From 66-474 sp051962095 (GTDB taxonomy: Bacteria; Pseudomonadota; Gammaproteobacteria; Xanthomonadales; Rhodanobacteraceae): a stretch of DNA of 16,285 bases. This document shows positions 1-6,771 of the stretch, piece by piece. Position 1 is the stretch's first letter. The number at the start of each line of letters is the position of its first letter. The position numbers and the translations under genes are program-made. The notes under the pieces are model-generated. The model did not search any database. It was not told the origin of the DNA and saw only the letters and a list, made by a program, of their open reading frames with translations. The stretch covers positions 1 to 16,285 of the forward strand of contig JBQCCP010000028.1 of the NCBI GenBank assembly GCA_051962095.1. Direction: 5' to 3'.

Positions 1-614
1 CGGGTGCGCCGCACGATCTCGATCGGGAAACGCATCCGGTTTTCCGCCGAGCCGCCCCAGCGGTCGCGGCGCTGGTTCGAGCGTTCGGCCAGGAACTGGT
101 TGATCAGGTAACCCTCCGAGCCCATGATCTCCACGCCGTCGTAGCCGGCGTCCTGCGCCAGCTTCGCGCAGCGCGCGAACGAGCGGATCGTGCGCTCGAC
201 TCCCGCGTTCGACAGTGCGCGCGGCGTGAACGGCGTGATGGGCGATTTGATCGCGGACGGCGCCACCGACAGCGGATGGAAACCGTAGCGTCCCGCGTGC
301 AGGATCTGCAGGCAGATGCGTCCGCCCGCCGCGTGCGCCGCACCGGTGATGCGGCGATGCGGGGCCACTTGCCAGCGCGACGACAGGCGACTGGAAAACG
401 GCTTCAGCCACCCCGCGATGTTGGGCGAGAAGCCGCCAGTCACCATCAGGCCGACACCGCCGCGTGCACGCGCCGCGAAGTATTCCGCGAGTTTCCCGAA
501 ATCGCGCGCATGGTCTTCGAGGCCGGTATGCATCGAGCCCATCAAGACGCGATTGGGCAGCGTGCAGAAACCGAGATCGAGCGGCGCAAACAGGTGCGGG
601 AACGAGGTTGCCAT
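1..614 (-). CDS. fadH: 2,4-dienoyl-CoA reductase (NADPH), N-terminal part
   Basis: Enzyme of unsaturated fatty-acid beta-oxidation that reduces 2,4-dienoyl-CoA with NADPH. The full family protein (about 670 aa in E. coli) is a cytoplasmic flavoprotein with an FMN TIM barrel, a 4Fe-4S cluster and an FAD/NADPH domain. Only the first 204 residues, part of the TIM barrel, are visible; the gene continues past base 1. Translating the minus strand from the ATG at 614 gives LFAPLDLGF and NRVLMGSMHTGLE near the N-terminus, LQILHAGRYGF at about 102-112, and AGYDGVEIMGSEGYLINQFL at about 156-175. That last stretch contains the Tyr (Y169) that aligns with the active-site Tyr of E. coli FadH, and RWGGSAENRMRF follows. 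The start matches the family N-terminus, but no strong Shine-Dalgarno is visible. It is divergent from the S9 peptidase, with about 100 bp between. A related old-yellow-enzyme reductase is possible, but the N-terminal motifs are FadH-specific. Confidence 0.93.
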   Translation of the reverse strand, partial: MATSFPHLFAPLDLGFCTLPNRVLMGSMHTGLEDHARDFGKLAEYFAARARGGVGLMVTGGFSPNIAGWLKPFSSRLSSRWQVAPHRRITGAAHAAGGRICLQILHAGRYGFHPLSVAPSAIKSPITPFTPRALSNAGVERTIRSFARCAKLAQDAGYDGVEIMGSEGYLINQFLAERSNQRRDRWGGSAENRMRFPIEIVRRT

Positions 615-714
615 CCGGGCGAGGATGCCGACGCTATCGCGTGCCGGCAAGTCCGCCGCGCGCTATGCTGGCGCGGTCGCGCCCGGCGTGGCGCAGGGGA
701 AAACGGGAACCGTC

Positions 715-2700
715 ATGCATCGTCTGCGCGCAGGCTGGCTGGTCGTGGTCATTGCGTTGTTCCTTGGTGCGCCGCTGGCATCGGTGGCGGCGACACCGTT
801 CCGGCTGGACGACCTGCAGCGACTGGTGAAGCTTTCCGACCCGCAGCTTTCGCCGGACGGCAAATCGGTCGCGGTCGTGATGATCACGCCGGTCTGGAAG
901 ACCGACAAGCACGACACCCGCATCGACGTGGTGGACGTGGCGAGCGGCGCCAAGCGCACGCTCACGCACGACCGCGAGGATGTTTCCTCGCCGCGCTGGT
1001 CGCCCGACGGTACACGCCTCGCGTTCCTCGCGAAGGACGACAAGACCAAGCAGGCGCAGATCTACGTGATGCCGATGGCGGGCGGTGACGCGCAGCGCAT
1101 CACCGACACCAAGGAAGGCATCGACGAATTCACCTGGAGCCCCGACGGTGATCGCATCGCGTACATCACGCAGGATCCGCCTCTCAACGAAAAAGCCATC
1201 AAGGCACACAACAAGGTGTTCCAGGTCACGGAAGGCAACTTCCTGCTGCGCAAGGCGCTGGCGCCGTGGCACCTGTGGGTGGTGGCTTCGAACGGCGGCA
1301 CCGCGACCCAACTGACGCACGGCAGTTACTCGCTGCAGACCGACCAGGAAGGCGCGACGCCGCTGATGTGGAGCCGCGACGGCAAGTCCATCGTGTTCAC
1401 GAAGTTCCCGGGTCCGTATTGGGGCCCGTCGTTCCGTTCGGTGATCGCGAAAGTCGCGGCCGACGGCAAGGGCGAGCCGGTTACTATGGTGGGCGATCAG
1501 GGCGCCAATGATTTCGCCTATGCGCCGGACGGCAAGATATTCGCGTTCCTGCGTGTGCGCAATGGCGACCAGAACAACGGCAACGCGGTGTACGTGGGCG
1601 GCCGTGGCGCGCCGCGCGACGCGACGGTTGCGCTGGCGCGCAATTTCAATGCTTACGCATGGCTCCCCGACGGCAGGGCGCTGCTGTTGCAGGGTGAACT
1701 CGGCACGCGCTCGACACTGTGGGCGCAGCCCATCGAGGGCGCGGCGCGCACGCTGGACCTCGATGGCGTGCTGCCCGGCAACGACCTGAGTGTCGCCAAG
1801 AGCGGCGAGATCGCCTTCGTCGGCGGCACCGTCACGCATCCCGACGAGCTGTACGTGATGACGTCGTTGGACGTGAAGCCGCGACGCCTCACCGACGTCA
1901 ATGCCTTCGTCGACAAGCTCGAACTCGGCCGCAGCGAATCGCTGCAGTGGAAGACCTACGATGGCATGGACGCGGATGGCGTGTTGACGTATCCGGTCGA
2001 TTACCGCAAGGGCAAGACGTATCCGCTGGTGCTGGTGATCCACGGTGGACCGGAGGCAGGGTCGACCGTGCGCTTCTCGCCATTGCCGCAACTTTTGTCG
2101 GCCGCCGGATTCCTGGTGTTCCAGCCGAACTACCGCGGCAGCACCAACCTGGGCGACGCTTACCAGCACGCGATCTATCGCGACACCGGCGAAGGCCCGG
2201 GCAAGGACGTGATGGCCGGCTTGGCGGCGGTCGAGAAGCTGGGCATCGTGGACAAGGACTGCATCGGCGTGACCGGCTGGTCGTACGGCGGTTACATGAC
2301 CACCTGGCTTACCGGCCATTACGACGTCTGGAAGGCCGCCGTGGCCGGCGCCTCATTGACCGACTGGGTGATGGATTACACGGTCGCGTACTATCAGATG
2401 GGCGACACGTATTTCTTCGGCTCGACGCCATGGACCGCGGCGGGCTGGGACATCTGGCGCCAGCAGTCGCCGATCACGTACGCGCGCAACGTCAAGGCGC
2501 CGACGCTGATCATGGGCGACGTCGGCGATCCAAACGTGCCGCTGGTGAACAGTTACGAGTGGTATCACGCGTTGCGCGACAACGGGGTCAAGGTGGAATT
2601 CTGGGCCTATCCGGCCGACACGCATTTCCCCGGCGACATCGTGCAGCAGACCGATGTGTACCGGCGCTGGGTGGACTGGATGGCGACGCATCTCAAGTAG
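715..2700 (+). CDS. Exported S9-family (prolyl oligopeptidase-like) serine peptidase
   Basis: Predicted secreted or periplasmic serine peptidase of clan SC, family S9, which typically cleaves oligopeptides, often dipeptidyl- or acylaminoacyl-peptidase-like. Length 661 aa from the ATG at 715; the frame is open further upstream, but the signal peptide (MHRLRAGWL, a hydrophobic core, ASVAA at about 22-26) fixes this start. An AGGGGA-type ribosome site lies a little far upstream. The N-terminal half is a beta-propeller with repeated WSPDG-like blades (RWSPDGTRLAF, TWSPDGDRIAY, MWSRDGKSIVF, AWLPDGRALLL). The C-terminal alpha/beta-hydrolase domain has an oxyanion region HGGPEAG, the nucleophile motif GWSYGGY (Ser523), the acid in GDVGDPNVP (probably Asp605) and the base in ADTHFPGD (His637), so the triad looks complete. 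It is first in a tight run with two downstream genes. Substrate is unknown. Confidence 0.93.
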   Translation: MHRLRAGWLVVVIALFLGAPLASVAATPFRLDDLQRLVKLSDPQLSPDGKSVAVVMITPVWKTDKHDTRIDVVDVASGAKRTLTHDREDVSSPRWSPDGTRLAFLAKDDKTKQAQIYVMPMAGGDAQRITDTKEGIDEFTWSPDGDRIAYITQDPPLNEKAIKAHNKVFQVTEGNFLLRKALAPWHLWVVASNGGTATQLTHGSYSLQTDQEGATPLMWSRDGKSIVFTKFPGPYWGPSFRSVIAKVAADGKGEPVTMVGDQGANDFAYAPDGKIFAFLRVRNGDQNNGNAVYVGGRGAPRDATVALARNFNAYAWLPDGRALLLQGELGTRSTLWAQPIEGAARTLDLDGVLPGNDLSVAKSGEIAFVGGTVTHPDELYVMTSLDVKPRRLTDVNAFVDKLELGRSESLQWKTYDGMDADGVLTYPVDYRKGKTYPLVLVIHGGPEAGSTVRFSPLPQLLSAAGFLVFQPNYRGSTNLGDAYQHAIYRDTGEGPGKDVMAGLAAVEKLGIVDKDCIGVTGWSYGGYMTTWLTGHYDVWKAAVAGASLTDWVMDYTVAYYQMGDTYFFGSTPWTAAGWDIWRQQSPITYARNVKAPTLIMGDVGDPNVPLVNSYEWYHALRDNGVKVEFWAYPADTHFPGDIVQQTDVYRRWVDWMATHLK

Positions 2701-2716
2701 CCCGAAGGGGAGCCAC

Positions 2717-3568
2717 ATGGGCAAGTTCGCACGTACCTGGCAACTGATGGGCGGGTCCTGGCGGATGCTGCAGCAGGACAAGCGCCTGGTGGCATTTCCT
2801 CTGATCTCGGGTGTGGCCTTGGCGATCATCATCGCGCTGTTCGCGATGCCGGTGTTCGTCGAACTGCACGGGCACGCGCGGTTCCAGGGTCCCGTCCAGC
2901 TCACCGCACCGATGTACGCGGCGCTGTGCGTGTTCTACTTCCTCGATTATTTCGTGATCATCTTCTTCAACTCGGCGCTGATCGCGTGCGTGTTGAAGCA
3001 GATCGAGGGCGAACAGCCGACGCTCGGCTATGGCCTCGCGTTTGCCTGGCAGCGGTTGCCGCAAATCTTCGGCTGGGCGCTGATGACCAGCACGGTGGGC
3101 ATCCTGCTGCGCCTGCTGGAAGAAAAGGTGGGTTTCATCGGCCGCATCGTGGTCGGGCTGCTCGGGATGGCGTGGTCTGTGACGTCCTTCCTGGTCGTGC
3201 CGGTGCTGGTGGCGGAAGGCAGCGGCCCGATCGAATCCTACAAACGCTCGGTGGAGATGCTGAGGCGCACCTGGGGCGAGCAGATCATCGGCAATGTCAG
3301 TTTCGGGTTGATTTTCGGCTTGTTCGGCATCGTGCCGGCGCTGGTGCTGTTTTTCCTGGTGCTCGGCGCGGGCGCGACCGTGCTGCTCACGATCGGTGCG
3401 ATCATGGTGGTTTGGCTGGTCGCGCTGGCACTGGTGCAATCCACGCTGCAGACGATCTACCAGGTGGCGATCTACCTTTACGCGGCCAATGGCGAGGCCC
3501 CGCCGGGCTTCGACAACCAGTTGGTGGCCGAATCGTTCCGCGAGAAGTCCTCCACGCATTGGCTGTAG
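2717..3568 (+). CDS. DUF6159-like polytopic membrane protein
   Basis: Integral inner-membrane protein of 283 aa with no established function. It resembles the DUF6159 family as I recall it (N-terminus of the form MGKFARTWQLMGGSWRMLQQDKRL followed by a hydrophobic run); this assignment is from memory. Hydrophobic segments lie at about 27-49, 64-94, 117-134, 141-166, 190-218 and 220-241, suggesting about six membrane passes. A conserved-looking cytoplasmic loop (EGSGPIESYKRSVEMLRRTWGEQ) sits at about 167-189. The ATG at 2717 is preceded by a clear AAGGGGA ribosome site in the 16-bp gap after the peptidase stop codon, so the two genes are almost certainly co-transcribed. The same frame is open upstream of 2717, but that part overlaps the peptidase and is not needed. 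No catalytic motif is seen; a transporter-like or membrane-organising role would be speculation. Confidence 0.85.
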   Translation: MGKFARTWQLMGGSWRMLQQDKRLVAFPLISGVALAIIIALFAMPVFVELHGHARFQGPVQLTAPMYAALCVFYFLDYFVIIFFNSALIACVLKQIEGEQPTLGYGLAFAWQRLPQIFGWALMTSTVGILLRLLEEKVGFIGRIVVGLLGMAWSVTSFLVVPVLVAEGSGPIESYKRSVEMLRRTWGEQIIGNVSFGLIFGLFGIVPALVLFFLVLGAGATVLLTIGAIMVVWLVALALVQSTLQTIYQVAIYLYAANGEAPPGFDNQLVAESFREKSSTHWL

Positions 3569-3589
3569 TGCGATGAAGGGAGTTGCAGC

Positions 3590-4135
3590 GTGTCCGTGAA
3601 TCCGCAAGACGTCCTGCGTTTCTGGTTCGAGGAAGCGACGGCGGACCAGCATTTCGGAAAGGATGGCGCCTTCGACAACGCGATCCGCGCGCATTTCGGT
3701 GCACTGCACGCGGCCGCCGTCCATGGCGAGCTTGCGGCATGGCGCGATACGGCCAACGGCAGGCTCGCGGAAGTCATCGTGCTCGACCAGTTTTCGCGAA
3801 ACCTGTTTCGCGACGATCCGCGTGCGTTCGCCGCGGACGGCATGGCGCTGGTGCTTGCGCAGGAAGCGATTCGCGCGGGCGCCGATCGGGACATGCCGGC
3901 ATTGCGGCGCGCGTTCCTGTACATGCCGTTCATGCATTCGGAATCGCGCGCGATCCACGTGCAGGCCGAACAGTTGTTCCGGCAGCCGGGTCTCGAGCTC
4001 AACTACGGATTCGAGTTGAAGCACAAGGCGATCATCGACCGCTTCGGCCGCTACCCGCATCGCAACGCGGTGCTGGGGCGGCTCTCGACCGCCGAAGAAG
4101 AGGCGTTCCTGCGGCAGCCGGGTTCTTCGTTCTGA
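3590..4135 (+). CDS. DUF924 family protein
   Basis: Soluble, mostly alpha-helical protein of 181 aa belonging to the DUF924 family, which has no firmly assigned function. Diagnostic stretches are VLRFWFEEA at the N-terminus, VIVLDQFSRNLFRDDPRAFAAD at about 61-82, RAFLYMPFMHSES at about 105-117 and IDRFGRYPHRNAVLGR near 150-165, in the usual order and at the usual family length. The start is a GTG at 3590, chosen because GAAGGGAG lies about 8 bases upstream and translation then begins MSVNPQDVLRFWF as expected for the family. It follows the DUF6159-like gene after 21 bp, so it probably belongs to the same operon. It converges on terC with only 15 bp between stop codons, and no hairpin terminator is visible there. 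Confidence 0.92.
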   Translation: MSVNPQDVLRFWFEEATADQHFGKDGAFDNAIRAHFGALHAAAVHGELAAWRDTANGRLAEVIVLDQFSRNLFRDDPRAFAADGMALVLAQEAIRAGADRDMPALRRAFLYMPFMHSESRAIHVQAEQLFRQPGLELNYGFELKHKAIIDRFGRYPHRNAVLGRLSTAEEEAFLRQPGSSF

Positions 4136-4150
4136 TCGAGATCGCCGCGC

Positions 4151-4855
4151 TCAATCCTGCGCGGATTTGCGGTGCCGGAGCCACCAGCCCATGCCCGTGA
4201 CGCCAATCACCAGCACGGCGTCCACCAGGTAACGCAGTGGATCGTGGGCGTCGAACCACCCGCTTACGAGGCCGTCGCGCGTGATCATGCGCGCGGCGGT
4301 CCAGGCGATGGCGGCCGCGCCGATGTATATGATGACCGGATAGCGCTCGATCAGCTTCAGCAGCAAAGTCGAGCCCCACACCACCAGCGGCACGCTGATC
4401 AGCAGTCCGAGTCCGACCAGGCCCAGGTGCCCGCCCGACGCGCCCGCGATCGCCAGAACGTTGTCGAGACCCATCAGCGCATCGGCGACCACGATGGTGC
4501 CCATCGCGCTCCAGAAACCGGTGATTTTGCGCTTGATGTCCGGGCCCTGGTCATCGTCCTGCCGCAACAGGCGCCATGCGATCGGGATCAGCACCACGCC
4601 GCCGATCAACATCAGGCCGGGAATCTTGAGCAGCCAGATCACCGCGGCGGTCATCGCCACGCGCACCACGATCGCGCCGACCGTGCCCCAGAAGATCGCG
4701 CGGAACTGGTGGTGCCTGGGAAGGTTGCGCGCCGCCAGCGCGATCACGATCGCGTTGTCGCCGGCCAGCACCAGGTCGATCACGATGATCGAGCCGAGGC
4801 CGCTCCAGAAAGCGGGATCGAGGGGACGGTGGAGCAGCTCGTTGATCACATACAT
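4151..4855 (-). CDS. TerC/YkoY-family integral membrane protein (probable metal exporter)
   Basis: Polytopic inner-membrane protein of 234 aa in the TerC family, whose characterised members (Alx, YkoY/MeeF, YceF) are linked to manganese export and metalation of exported proteins. Two signature membrane motifs are present: IDLVLAGDNAIVIALAARNLP at about 26-46 and VVADALMGLDNVLAIAGASGG at about 122-142. Their acidic residues (D33 and D131) probably contact metal. About seven hydrophobic segments span the protein, and there is a charged loop, RQDDDQGPDIKRK, at about 98-110. The frame is open to 4996, but the ATG at 4855 is preceded by GGAGAA at good spacing and gives the family N-terminus MYVINELL; the upstream part is the structured leader. 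That leader has yybP-ykoY riboswitch features, so manganese-induced expression is likely. It is divergent from prpD and convergent with the DUF924 gene. Confidence 0.92.
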   Translation of the reverse strand: MYVINELLHRPLDPAFWSGLGSIIVIDLVLAGDNAIVIALAARNLPRHHQFRAIFWGTVGAIVVRVAMTAAVIWLLKIPGLMLIGGVVLIPIAWRLLRQDDDQGPDIKRKITGFWSAMGTIVVADALMGLDNVLAIAGASGGHLGLVGLGLLISVPLVVWGSTLLLKLIERYPVIIYIGAAAIAWTAARMITRDGLVSGWFDAHDPLRYLVDAVLVIGVTGMGWWLRHRKSAQD

Positions 4856-4929
4856 GCGATTCTCCGTTGGCGAGGCGATCGAACCCCGCGGCCGCTGGAC
4901 GGCACGGGATATTCGAAAGTCTCGCGCGC

Positions 4930-5030
4930 GGTCGGTGAACCGCCGTGGCAACCGGAACCTTGAGGGTTCGTGCTGACGATTGCCACGCGGACGCACGAGT
5001 CGCTTGCGCCCGGTGCTACTCCCCTTCGGG
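4930..5030 (-). promoter_or_regulatory. Probable yybP-ykoY manganese riboswitch in the terC leader
   Basis: Read on the minus strand, the leader contains GGGGAGTAGC at 5024-5015, the hallmark 5' motif of the yybP-ykoY aptamer. It is followed by a helix formed by the 8-nt arms CGTGGCAA (4987-4980) and TTGCCACG (4951-4944), extended by CCGC/GCGG around one bulged G. The helix encloses ATCGTCAGCACG, which resembles the conserved second metal-site strand, and a small AACC/GGTT hairpin. The 3' side ends with ACCGACC, near where the family has a conserved GACC. It sits just after the predicted transcription start and about 75 nt before a TerC-family gene, a classic target of this riboswitch. Exact ends, the closing helix and the switching mechanism were not resolved by eye. 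Confidence 0.8.
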
Positions 5031-5037
5031 TGGATCG

Positions 5038-5067
5038 ATTCTCGCCGGGCCGCGCAAGGGCCGTCAA
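5038..5067 (-). promoter_or_regulatory. Sigma-70-like promoter of terC
   Basis: Minus strand: -35 TTGACG at 5067-5062 (5 of 6 consensus), an 18-bp spacer, and -10 GAGAAT at 5043-5038 (4 of 6). Initiation would fall near 5031, immediately before the riboswitch aptamer, which supports both calls. Confidence 0.6.
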
Positions 5068-5126
5068 GAAAAATCGTCGTCTGGCAAAATAGCGGGCTGT
5101 CTTCGCATCCCGATCCAGGAGTGACC

Positions 5127-6590
5127 GTGAGCCACGCCGCAACCCGTTCCGCCGCCCGCCCCGCGCCCGACCAGCCGTTGGTCGACGTGGCCGATTACGT
5201 ACTCGATTACCGCATCGAATCCGAAGAGGCATGGGATACGGCGCGCCACATGCTGATGGACGCGCTGGGCTGCGCGATGCTGGCAATGAAGTTTCCGCAA
5301 TGCATGAAGCATCTGGCGCCGATCGTGCCGGGCGCCACGCTGGCGGGCGGGGCGCGGGTGCCGGGCACCGCATTGGAACTCGATCCGGCGCAGGCTGCGT
5401 TCTGCATCGGCACCCAGATTCGCTGGCTGGATTTCAACGACACCTGGCTGGCAGCCGAGTGGGGCCATCCGTCCGACAACCTCGGCACCGTGCTGGCGGT
5501 GGCCGACTGGCTGTCACGTTCGAACATGCGCAATGGCGGCAAGCCGCTGGCGATGCGCGACGTGCTGCAGTGGGCAATCAAGGCGCACGAAATCCAGGGC
5601 TGCTATGCGCTGAAGAATTCCTTCAACCGCGCCGGCATGGATCACGTGATCCTGGTGCGACTGGCTTCGACCGCGGTTGCGACCGCGATGCTGGGCGGCA
5701 CCCGCGAGCAGGTGATCACCGCGGTGTCGAACAGCTGGATCGACAACGGTTCGCTGCGCACCTACCGCCACGCGCCCAATACCGGCCCGCGCAAGAGCTG
5801 GGCCGCGGGTGACGCCTGCCGGCGCGCGGTGATCCACGCGTTGAACGCAATGACCACCGACGAGCCGAGCTACCCGTCGGCGCTGAGCGCGAAGACCTGG
5901 GGTTTCTACGATGTCGCGTTCGACGGCAAGCCGTTCGAATTCGAGCGGCCGTTCGGCAGCTACGTGATGGAGAACGTGCTGTTCAAGATCAGCTTCCCCG
6001 CGGAATTCCACGCGCAGACGGCGGTGGAATGTGCGATGAAACTGCATCCCGAAGTGAAGGACCGTATCGGCGAGATCGAGCGTATCGAAATCGAAACCCA
6101 GGAAGCAGGCGCGCGCATCATCGACAAGACCGGTCCGCTCGCGAACTACGCCGATCGTGACCATTGCATCCAGTACATGGTCGCGGTGCCGCTGATCTTC
6201 GGGCGGCTCACCGCGGAGGACTACACCGATGCCGTGGCGGCCGATCCGCGGATCGACGCGCTGCGCGCCAAGATGACGGTCCGGGAAAATCCGCAATTTA
6301 CGCGCGACTATTTCAACCCCGACAGGCGCTATATCGGCAATTCGGTCCAGGTGTTTTTCAAGGATGGCTCAAACACCGACAAGATTTCCATCGATTATCC
6401 GATCGGTCACCGCCGTCGCCGGGCCGAGGGGATTCCGGTGCTGGTCGAGAAATTCCGGAACGCCCTGTCGGGTCATCTGAAGGAAGCGCAAGCCGATGAA
6501 ATTGCTGGAATTTGCGAACAACCCGCGGTGATGCTGGCCACCCCGGTGCCCGATTTCATGGGATTGTTCGTTCAGCGAGGAGGCGCCTGA
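5127..6590 (+). CDS. prpD: 2-methylcitrate dehydratase
   Basis: Cytoplasmic MmgE/PrpD-family enzyme that dehydrates 2-methylcitrate to 2-methyl-cis-aconitate in the methylcitrate cycle of propionate degradation; E. coli PrpD can also act on citrate. Length 487 aa, close to E. coli PrpD (483). Family stretches are WLDFNDTWLAAEWGHPSDNLG at about 100-120, HEIQGCYALKNSFNRAGMDHV at about 154-174, and YRHAPNTGPRKSWAAGDA at about 213-230, which matches the PrpD signature very closely. The frame is open from 4980, but the GTG at 5127 is preferred because AGGAG sits 5 bases upstream and the protein then has the usual length; a GTG at 5121 is the alternative. The upstream frame is the terC leader read on the other strand. 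No prpB, prpC or regulator is adjacent. An A/T-rich CAAAAT at 5085-5090 could be its -10. Confidence 0.93.
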   Translation: MSHAATRSAARPAPDQPLVDVADYVLDYRIESEEAWDTARHMLMDALGCAMLAMKFPQCMKHLAPIVPGATLAGGARVPGTALELDPAQAAFCIGTQIRWLDFNDTWLAAEWGHPSDNLGTVLAVADWLSRSNMRNGGKPLAMRDVLQWAIKAHEIQGCYALKNSFNRAGMDHVILVRLASTAVATAMLGGTREQVITAVSNSWIDNGSLRTYRHAPNTGPRKSWAAGDACRRAVIHALNAMTTDEPSYPSALSAKTWGFYDVAFDGKPFEFERPFGSYVMENVLFKISFPAEFHAQTAVECAMKLHPEVKDRIGEIERIEIETQEAGARIIDKTGPLANYADRDHCIQYMVAVPLIFGRLTAEDYTDAVAADPRIDALRAKMTVRENPQFTRDYFNPDRRYIGNSVQVFFKDGSNTDKISIDYPIGHRRRRAEGIPVLVEKFRNALSGHLKEAQADEIAGICEQPAVMLATPVPDFMGLFVQRGGA

Positions 6591-6638
6591 GTTCTGCATG
6601 AACGGGAAAGTGGGCCTCCGGCGAAATTGTTTGTTTTT

Positions 6639-6647
6639 TGCTAAACT
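6639..6647 (+). promoter_or_regulatory. Extended -10 promoter upstream of ompA
   Basis: TGC followed by TAAACT forms an extended -10 element just after an A/T-rich stretch that stands out in this GC-rich region. No good -35 lies at normal spacing; TTGTTT at 6627-6632 is too close. Initiation near 6654 would give a leader of about 120 nt before the ompA ATG. Confidence 0.45.
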
Positions 6648-6771
6648 GGCGCTGCCGTAGCGGAGTGCGGCGGGGTTGGATGGGTCGCGATTTCCGCAGT
6701 AGTCTTGCAATGGGAACACGGCTTGCGCCGAATGGCCAAGCCTGAAGAATCAACAACGAGGAGACTTACCG

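Noticed and set aside
661..672. TATGCT as the -10 of the S9 peptidase promoter
   Set aside because: A plausible -10, but no acceptable -35 lies at 16-18 bp and the surrounding DNA is uniformly GC-rich; too weak to annotate.
634..2319. 561-codon open frame on the minus strand opposite the S9 peptidase
   Set aside because: It mirrors codon bias of the high-GC peptidase gene, has Arg/His/Val-rich composition and no recognisable domain, while the plus-strand frame has a signal peptide, propeller blades and a full catalytic triad.
2693..4060. 455-codon minus-strand open frame across the DUF6159-like and DUF924 genes
   Set aside because: Gln/His/Arg-rich low-complexity translation spanning two well-supported genes on the other strand; a GC-driven shadow.
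4172..4963. 263-codon plus-strand open frame opposite terC
   Set aside because: Asp/His/Gln-rich translation without motifs; the minus strand encodes clear TerC signatures.
6627..6640. T-rich run after prpD as an intrinsic terminator
   Set aside because: No GC hairpin precedes the T run; the stretch is better read as promoter DNA with an extended -10.
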